Origin: Vandiemenella viatica | Lineage: Eukaryota > Arthropoda > Insecta > Orthoptera > Morabidae | Direction of reading: 5' to 3' | Length of the DNA: 64,000 bases | Assembly: GCA_031002005.1 (NCBI GenBank) | Contig: JARYHS010009186.1 | Location: 256,027,199 to 256,091,198 of the forward strand | Part shown: piece by piece, positions 56,901 to 64,000 of the stretch | How the letters are laid out: every line of letters starts with the position of its first letter | How positions within the stretch are numbered: the first letter of the stretch is position 1 | Position numbers and translations under genes: made by a program | The notes under the pieces: model-generated | What the model saw: only the letters and a program-made list of their open reading frames with translations | The model's database searches: none | Told to the model about the DNA's origin: nothing

Positions 56901-59900
56901 ATGTACTACTACTTGGCATGACATAAGTCTATGCTAACATATGAGTACAATTTTAAATGGCTTCTTGAAACTAGTTGTGGTTAGTGGACATTTATAGCAA
57001 GACTGAATCTGTAACGAACCTTTCTATTCTCAGCAGATGCTAATATCCATACTAGTTTGTAGACTCCAGTGCCAATCATCTTTGTAAATATCTGACGTAA
57101 TCTTAAAATCTGTCAGAATACTTGCCATGAACTTTGAATCACCTAAGGAAATTGTATCGGTTATGAGACCACAGGATTCTAATGCCTGGACAACATCCTT
57201 CAGAAGTTTTGTCTTTTTAGTGTTACCATCCTTTGATGTATAGCTTGGATGTGTTAGCAAAACATCGATGTCTCCACTCTCAGGTTTTCCTCTCCTGAAA
57301 TCATAAATGATGTGTCTGATATTAGAAAAAGGCGGAGGAGTCAAATAAATTGGTAAAGTATTTAAAATTACAGTTACCTGTAGCTGCCACAAATAGTAAT
57401 TAAATAGTTATTATCAAGTTTGGAAATTTCGCTTTTAATAATATTCTCAATTTTTTGTATTTCCTCTCTAGGAATTTTCTTTTCAAAGTCTTCTAAGTAC
57501 CTAGAAAATATATTACACACATTAACTACTGCATTTGTTGCTAGTTTTCATATTATAAATATGATTAGTGTCACAGTTATTCCATTCTTTCTGCTGTTCA
57601 TGGCTTTTAAAATTAACTGATTGGAGTTACAGTAGCAAAGAACGTAAATACACAAACAAATAAAATTTAGGAAAGGGGAAATAACCAAAACTTTTCCATG
57701 TGTCTATGCTGTCCTGTTATCTGTTCTAAGCGGATGTTTATTTAAATATACTAATTTTTATTTTCTTGTAACATATAAATAACAAAAGAAATCATAAGCT
57801 GACAAATAAATAATATAAAAATAATAAATAATATAAACTATTAAATACATAAAAGTACTTAAAAAATAAATATGAACATAAAAATATAACATTAAACATC
57901 ACATCTGGTTAGCGGTGGTTCAAGTTAGGTAGTGGGGGTAGAAGAAATGAGGGGAGAGAAAGAAGCAAAAGTTAAAGCAAAAACCGTGTATTATCTTAAA
58001 CTGAGACCAGCTGATTGTTTTGCACCCAATTTTTGCTGGAAGGGAGGCTCCCACCTTCTGAGTTGTGGAGGGCACTGATAACATGAACTGAGAAGCAAGT
58101 GCTGGCATGGATAGCAGCTAATGATAAGCTTGGATTGAGTATAAATACTGTTTGTCGGCCGGCGGCTATTCATTCTCATGGCTAGTGGATTGTTTGTCAA
58201 ACCTGTGTAGGTAGCAGGCCAATGTTTGTAGGTTAACTGGTATACTACATGGGAGGTTTCACAGACAGTTTGTCCTACGATGGGAAAGCTTTAACGAGTG
58301 ATGGGGTTTGTGAGGGTGGTTTAAGCACAGTGTATGTTGCACATCTTGCAGCTGGGCCTGTTGCATGGGAAAGAGGCTTGGGGCTGTCTGGTGGGATGGG
58401 AAAGACCATTTTTGCAGACTAGAATTTGGCTGAGGTTAGGACGTATACTGAAGTAAGTTCTGGGAGGGATGGGGTAGATTTTGGGAAGAATGGCCATTCC
58501 TGGGCAGGCTTGAACAAAATCATAACCTTGCTGAAGGATTCAACTGACAGATTCAAGGCCTGAGAAGTACAATGTGAGGAGGACTGGGTTATAGATGGCT
58601 TTTGAGGGTTTAGGGTAGTCGATGGACTGAGGGGTAGTCGACGGACTGAGTAGCTTGTGATATGGCACGTGAAGGTTGTTTGTGAACTATACCCGTTGGA
58701 TAGTTGCAGGATATTAGTGCTTAGAAGATGCTGTTTGAACACCATGTGAGGCACTGCTAGTTAGAGCTTATACGAATGCCAAGGGCACAGAGCATTTGGT
58801 ATGATAGGGTGGCAACCGCAAAAAGAAATTCTGTTGTAGGTTGGTCAGTTTGGTGTAGTCCGAGGAGATAAGGTATTCATTAGAGAGACAAATCCACATC
58901 CAGCCTCGGTTTGAGAAAATGCCCATGTGGGTGGTTCAGGGTATCAAAGGCACTGGGATTGTTCAGGAAATTTAGAAGATTGTTTTCCCCGTGTATCCAG
59001 ATCATGAAAATATCATCTACAAATTGAGCCACAAGAGGGTCTTTCTCTAAAAATGCCTGTCCCATGCAGCACATTACGAGGTTAGCATAAGGGACCATTT
59101 GGTGCTCATGACGTTGCCACAGGTTCAGTGGTAGGTATTACCTTCAAAGGGGAAGTATTGGTGGGCCAGTGTGGAGAGGAAATATGCTCTTAGGAGGCCA
59201 TGAGCCCATGGCAGTGAGGAATGTTTGTGTACAAGGATGTAACACCAATGTTCACTAGGATGGAGGACTTGTGTGCATAGTAGAAAGACTGAAGAGGAAG
59301 TGGTGTGTGTTCTTGATATGGGAGGGAAATTGACACACTCAGTAAGAGAACTATGGATTACCAGGCCTATAGATTGTGGGAAGGAAGTAAAAGTGGAGGC
59401 TTACATGGATTTTGAGGAGTAAGAGGCCTGTTTAACTGAATTTTCTTGTTGATAGCAGGTGCAGTATCCTTGGTGAGATGGCAGTGAGTGTTGGTGTCAA
59501 AAAACTGATGAAGGATTCAGCCAGATAGTCAGTGTGATTCAGAATTACTGTGGTTGCACCCTTGTCTTCAAGAAGGATGATGAGGTTTGGGTTGGGAGAA
59601 AGTTGTTTCTTTGCGCAGGTTTCAGCTGGACTAAGGTAGCTCATGTTGGCTAAGGATTCCAGGAAAGCCAAATTAGCAGATAAGAGGTCCAAAAAACTTG
59701 GAGAGAATGATTCTGACTAACAGGTGGTGGATCAACTGTGGATAGTGATTTCAATTTCTGGAGAACTTGGTTCCAGGTAGTCCTGAGGCCCAAGTTCACT
59801 GACATGAGAAGCAAAGTTTTTTTTTTTTTTTTTGCTTAGGGCTTTATGCCTCATTGACGTCAATGTCATTAGAGGTAAGAAAGGACTGTGGGAAAGGAAC

Positions 59901-61426
59901 AGGAAGGAATTCAGCAATTTCCTTTTGAAGGATCCAGCATTTGCTGGGATGATTTGGGGAAACCTTTGAAAACTCAAATCTGGATTTGAACCCACGTCCT
60001 CCTGAATGCGAGGGAAAAGTGTTACCACTCACCCTCCATGACTGGTTGTAGCAAAAAATAATACCACGAACAGAGTGTTCAAGGACTTGGATGGCATGGT
60101 CTAATGTAGGGGTAGGTGGAAAGGTGAGACTTTTGGAGATTTGAGATTCAAACAGGTGAGTAGAACATATATTCACCACTGACAGTTTATGTTTTGAAGT
60201 TGGTCTTGATTGCAGAGTGAAATGCTGGTTTCAAAAAGGGATTGGGCAATGGGTGGTTTTGAGGAAATAAGTTTAAGTTGCAGTTTTGGATGGTGGCTGG
60301 ATAACTGGCAGGGGACAGATTGCCCCACTATGAGATGGAACTCATCCAATTTGTAAAACTCAAGTGCTTTTCAACTTCTTGTAAGAGTACACGAATATTT
60401 CTCCTTACTCATTTCCCATAATGTGCTGCACCCAGAGGCCTGCGCGAGCAGACGGCTGGTGTACGGATTAGGATCAGATGTTGCAGGACAAAAGGGTACG
60501 ACTGAACGAGGGTTGGCAAGCAGACAGGGAACAGTGTGATGAATTGTGCTGAAGTAAAAGTCTGTAAAAACAGAGCTTGGATATAAAATGTAGGAAGTAT
60601 TAGAGACTCAGCAAGATGAGGGAGTTATATTTGGCGACCAATGTTCGTCAGTGCCAGTGCGAGAGGGAGTGACTCAGGCAATTCAGTAGTTAGCAGAAGC
60701 CCAAACACTCAGTTGGTATAAGCCGCATAGTTTTGGTTGCTGAAGATAATAGAAATATCTGCTCTCCACAGCAAACTATAAATTAAGAAATTTCTTGAAC
60801 TTTGCATAAAGTAAAATAAACGTAATTACTTTGTTTATTTCAAAGACGCCTAAAGACACGAGTAGTTTGATATCCTCTAAATATTTAGGAAATGTATTCC
60901 TTTAGAACAGGTGGTGATGAACTTACTTGAGGCCAATTAGTTGATGATGTGTAAGTTTGTCCTGATGTTTCCTCAAATCATCTATGCTTGTTATTCCAGA
61001 ATCAACAAGTTCTTTTGCTCTTGCTGGCCCTATACCAGATACTCTAACCAGCTCATTGATTGACTTTGTTGTCCCATCATTTCGAATCTGAAACAATTAA
61101 ATGCACTTTTTAATACTTATAATTAAACATATCTGCCATTCACTAAACAACATATAACATCAGCACAGTTTTTCTGTTTATTTATAAGTAAATTTATTTG
61201 CAGAGATGAAGAAAAAAATTATTTACTTCTTCTAATTTGCGAAGCTTTCCTGTCTCCAAAAATTCGTCAATCTTCTTTGCAATCTTGTCTCCAACTCCAG
61301 GTAACTGTCGAGCTTCTTTACCAGATGTTATTCGTTTTGGGTGAGCAGCTAATGTGGAGGCTGCTTTGCGATATGCATTATACTTGTGGATATTGCGGTT
61401 CACATTACGCTCGTAGTCTGCCAGTT
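53891..61426 (-). CDS. POLB: DNA polymerase beta (six exons; N-terminal exon unresolved)
   Basis: Family X polymerase of base-excision repair. The N-terminal lyase removes the 5' deoxyribose phosphate and the polymerase domain fills the one-nucleotide gap. Exons on the minus strand, 5' to 3': 61426-61227, 61087-60927, 57500-57378, 57294-57126, 54933-54738 and 53982-53891. They give 313 continuous residues against about 335 in vertebrates. Visible are the lyase hairpin [16 protein letters not shown] with the Schiff-base lysine, a second helix-hairpin-helix [10 protein letters not shown], palm aspartates in GDIDVLLTH and RRLDIRL, and the nucleotide-gate YFTGSDIFN. About 20 N-terminal residues are missing. 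Confidence 0.95.
53983..54737 (-). other. POLB intron before the last exon
   Basis: AT-rich. Nothing further recognised. Confidence 0.8.
54738..54933 (-). CDS. POLB: POLB exon: palm end and thumb
   Basis: [10 protein letters not shown], then RRLDIRL with the third catalytic aspartate, [20 protein letters not shown] and a thumb segment ending RPVGCT plus one base. The loop before RRLDIRL is about three residues shorter than in vertebrates. Acceptor TTCTTTTTAG, donor ACCG|GTAATT. Confidence 0.95.
55018..56036. mobile_element. Inverted pair of Penelope-like element 3' fragments
   Basis: Two copies face each other: left (55018-55565) reads on the minus strand, right (55566-56036) on the plus. 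Each encodes the end of a Penelope-like protein. The left copy has [15 protein letters not shown] (GIY-YIG endonuclease signature), then [20 protein letters not shown] and [11 protein letters not shown]. The right copy has matching residues with stops. Both outer ends share CTTACGGGATTAT. Such inverted partial copies are usual for this class. Confidence 0.8.
55245..55490 (-). pseudogene. Penelope-like GIY-YIG endonuclease remnant
   Basis: An 81-residue frame carrying the second half of the endonuclease domain and the conserved C-terminus ([20 protein letters not shown]). The GIY-YIG start lies in another frame just upstream (minus), so the domain is broken by a shift. Confidence 0.75.
56037..57125 (-). 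other. POLB intron, remainder
   Basis: AT-rich, nothing recognised beyond the Penelope-like pair in the same intron. Confidence 0.6.
57126..57294 (-). CDS. POLB: POLB exon: palm with catalytic aspartates, GC donor
   Basis: [20 protein letters not shown] to LGDSKFM, with the two metal-binding aspartates in GDIDV. The exon ends ATG at the junction and is followed by GCAAGT rather than GT. No GT fits both phase and homology, so this is a GC-AG intron. Acceptor ATTTCAG. Confidence 0.93.
57378..57500 (-). CDS. POLB: POLB exon: domain junction
   Basis: Completes Lys, then [20 protein letters not shown] and [11 protein letters not shown] plus two bases. Contains the ICGSYRRG start of the nucleotidyltransferase fold. 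Acceptor TTTTCTAG, donor ACAG|GTAACT. Confidence 0.95.
57501..57950 (-). other. POLB intron, AT-rich part
   Basis: Very AT-rich (ATAAATAAT-type) up to the Penelope-like element. No coding. Confidence 0.7.
57950..60750 (-). mobile_element. Penelope-like retroelement, decayed, inside POLB intron
   Basis: On the minus strand, in order: [20 protein letters not shown] (59432-59692, the conserved DKG segment), [20 protein letters not shown] (58880-59098, reverse-transcriptase active site), then [10 protein letters not shown]...ATYTG (about 58250) and [12 protein letters not shown] (57991-58200), the GIY-YIG endonuclease. Frames are broken by shifts and stops, so it is inactive. A SINE sits at 59830. 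The 5' boundary near 60750 is approximate. Confidence 0.8.
59830..60050 (-). repeat. SINE, nearly full length, within the Penelope-like element
   Basis: The minus strand gives CTCGCATTCAGGAGG, GGGTTCAAATCCAG, TTCAAAGGTTTCCCC, GCTGAATTCCTTCCTG and GACGTCAATGAGGC, then A-rich. Confidence 0.75.
60927..61087 (-). CDS. POLB: POLB exon: second helix-hairpin-helix
   Basis: [20 protein letters not shown] then [12 protein letters not shown] and LTHHQLIGL plus two bases. [10 protein letters not shown] is the DNA-binding hairpin. Acceptor ATTGTTTCAG, donor CAA|GTAAGT. Confidence 0.95.
61227..61426 (-). CDS. POLB: POLB exon: 8-kDa lyase domain
   Basis: Two bases complete Glu, then [20 protein letters not shown] to GKLRKLEE. 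The KIAKKIDEF stretch carries the lysine that forms the Schiff base. Acceptor GCTACAG, donor GAA|GTAAAT. Confidence 0.95.
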
Positions 61427-64000
61427 CTGTAGCAGATGACAGATGAAACTACTAAACAAGTCATAAAAACCTGCATATTTACAACTTTGTCTGCAACCGA
61501 GTAAAGTTTTAAGCTTAAGAAGTAGGTTTTTAATTTGTACATGTATTTTTTCATGATGTATGACAGAACAGCATGAACTTGAACTGTGTAAATAATCAAC
61601 TTCGAGAAATAAATGGATCATTAAGGTAAGGTGTGAGAATGGGTCAAGAGGATACTGTATTTAATGGATCTAATATTAAATTATTTATGTAACTTCTTTT
61701 GCTATCCTTTCTTGTTTTAAAGGGGGGGGGGAAAAGGCATAAATTCCAACCAGCCACATTTAACTATTCTCTAATCCTGATGCCAAATATGGAATATTAC
61801 AGTCACCAATTTTTCTAGCTTTCTGTCCATGTATACAGTATTTTCTCTGTCTACGACAACCTGGTAATCTATTAACTATAAAGGTCTGAGTCATCATTTT
61901 CCAGTTCCATTATAATTTATTTTTTTATCACAAGATGAAAACGGAAACAAACCTAAAACATATGATGGAAAGTAGTATTATTCAAAAGAAACTTACAACT
62001 ATTTCTTATTATATTGCTGGATATGCATCTCTGTATACATAAATTCAAACAAAAAAAATCTATGATTGAGCCTGCTTGTAACTTGTATGCTGGTAAGAAA
62101 CAGAAGTACTGCACAACACAATCTCCCTCTTTCATCTCACACATAATAAATTCTAATATTGTAGATGCCCTTTTTTTACATGCGTAGTCATCACTCTAAA
62201 AAATTTATATTTTGTGCAGACTTACAAACATCCTATTGGGTCTCTTCACAGATGCATAGAGGAGTATCAGCAAATATAATACCTGGACAGGACATGAAAA
62301 AACAGGCTGATGAGTGTCTACCAACCAGTTCACAAAAAACTAAAATCAAACTCGCAATACTGAGAGGACAGATCTCTGGGAAATGATGTAATCAAGAATA
62401 TAAATTGTGATATTGACAGCAATTTGAAACATGAAGTGTCAAAAGCAGAAAGTGTGTGGTAGGTGAAATGGATATGAACTAGACCTTATAACTTCATAAC
62501 AAATATCTTAAGTGCTTTGGTGCATTATTTTCTGGTTTATTTGGGGGAAAGAGATGTTTATGTGTTTAGTCCTTATTCAAAAGCAATATATTAACCTTTA
62601 ACTGTATCCTCATTTGTTTGAATGCAATTACAATGAAAAATTAAGGTTTTTTAAATGTGTTTATTTGCAAAATTAATAAATCAAACATTTTCACTGACAT
62701 AATGGGGGATGTCACAGTTAAAAATCAGAAATGTTACTGTACCCAGACACACTAAAAATTTAACTGTCTCCAGATCAAAAACTTTGGCCATCACTTGACT
62801 GCTGTGCTCGTCAAAACATAATTATAATGACTGGAAAGTGTTTCTATTTGGACAGAAAAATATTATGGTTCAGAGCACGGATAGTGGCCTCCCAATTCTT
62901 CCCCCCACCAGTTGGAACAGTATGTTATAGTAAAGGTCCATATAAAATGCTAATGGACACTTAAACATGCTTGTTGAGACTGATGACAACCATTTTTTGT
63001 GAAATTTCTTGATTTGTTGTGTGAGATATCAACATCTATGGTGAAGCAGGAATCAGAATCCAGAATGTCGGCAACTATCTAGCTGGTTTGTATAAATACT
63101 GCTGCCTATTCCAAATTTGTGTAACTTTTCCAATTCAAAACTGTATACAAATCAAGACAGCTGTTTTCAAGTAATTGACAAATAGCGGATAAATTCCACA
63201 GGTATCATGCCATATTATAGATAAACTGCCCTGACTGGTAGGTTCAATGAATGCGGAGGAAAAATCTTAAAGTGTGTTCTGTGGAATGGGAGAGCTTTGG
63301 GATGTCTTTATTTAGTGTATTTAAACATACATTAAACTATTACAATGAAAATTATAGTTAACATTTGGTGCAGCCATGTAAGTGTTGTATGCAAGAAGTT
63401 TTTGGGATAAGTAGGGTGCATTCTGAGACAAAACACTTCCACTTTGTGGCAAGCAGTTGGATTTGGAAATCCACAGTTACAAGATGGTATTGACAGTCAT
63501 CCAGATTTATACAAATTATCCACAGCCAGTATGAATTTTATTAAAGTCTTTCAAAACTTAACAACTAAGCTCAAAACAAGGAGGATTGTATTTGCACAAT
63601 GGCATGTTAGCTTCAAGTGGTCTTTTTCTAACCGGTGTTCGCATGATCTGGTATTAATGTTAAAGTTGTTTGCCATCAGGCTTTGAACCAAGCATGGGAG
63701 TGGTTTTCTGAATTTTAAACAATTACTTGCCATATAATAAATGGCACAGTGAATAGGTAGCTCAGGATCCATAATTTCAACATATTCCTTAACAAGAGGA
63801 TTCTGCCCATGTGGAACTAGTGGAGATACATGACCAATTTAATAGTGTAAAGATTTTACAAAATGTGATTATTGCTGTAAGTCTAATTTGATTATTTGGC
63901 TGCTTCTTAGAAAATCTGGAGTAGAGAGTTTACCTGTGGAGTAAACAAAGTTCGTAAGTTTCTTCAATATGGTTTTAACAATGTGTACCGGAAACTTCAA
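61427..64000 (-). other. POLB upstream intron and flank
   Basis: The short N-terminal exon (about 20 residues plus 5' UTR) should lie here or beyond the window. I could not find it. One minus-strand stretch at 63913-64000, open and ending CCACAG|GTAAAC, does not resemble the expected residues. Otherwise AT-rich and empty. Confidence 0.6.

Noticed and set aside
57030..57125. Extension of the polymerase beta palm exon past KFM
   Set aside because: The frame stays open but loses all similarity. The GC donor gives an exact match to the next exon.
63913..64000. Possible N-terminal polymerase beta exon (minus strand, ending CAG|GTAAAC)
   Set aside because: The residues do not resemble the expected N-terminus, and the phase is not compelling.

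Overview
This window is nuclear DNA of an animal, almost certainly an insect. It has two conserved animal genes, split into small exons (92-200 bp) by introns of up to about 8 kb, all in AT-rich sequence packed with mobile elements. A DNA polymerase beta gene argues against Drosophila-like flies, which lack it. The long introns and tRNA-derived SINEs would suit a polyneopteran such as a stick insect, grasshopper relative or cockroach, but that placement is a guess. There is no prokaryotic operon, CRISPR array or rRNA.

The first gene is Homer on the + strand. Eight exons between 21098 and 45025 join in phase and encode residues 3-444 of a scaffold protein: an N-terminal EVH1 domain, a Ser/Thr/Ala-rich linker and a C-terminal coiled coil. 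The usual two-residue first exon (Met-Gly) was not found. A GC-rich candidate first exon at 3724-3767 has a strong start context, a good splice donor and the right phase.

The second gene is DNA polymerase beta on the - strand. Six exons from 61426 down to 53891 give 313 residues of an enzyme normally near 335, so only the N-terminal exon is missing. Lyase and polymerase active-site residues are intact, and one intron has a GC-AG donor. The two genes converge tail to tail across about 9 kb.

The remaining sequence is mostly mobile-element debris, and much of it can be bounded. Region 1-21 kb holds non-LTR fragments, SINEs, GC-rich MITEs, foldback elements, five hAT-like elements with 8-bp target duplications, and a decayed piggyBac nested in a MITE. 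Homer introns (21-45 kb) hold SINEs, a decayed non-LTR copy, an LTR-like block, an array of about 0.65-kb degenerate units, a 164-bp-arm palindrome, a second piggyBac with intact ends and a BED-finger hAT remnant. Region 48-53 kb holds a hAT with a non-LTR fragment inside it plus more foldback copies. The polymerase beta introns hold an inverted pair of Penelope-like endonuclease fragments and a longer Penelope-like element.

I see no clearly new functional system. The best leads are a pair of splice-compatible exons at 16289-17620 matching nothing I recognise, a CpG- and TAATTA-rich segment at 9520-9700 that looks like a regulatory element, a foldback family with at least six copies, and a 104-codon open frame with a CX2C-X9-CX2C motif.
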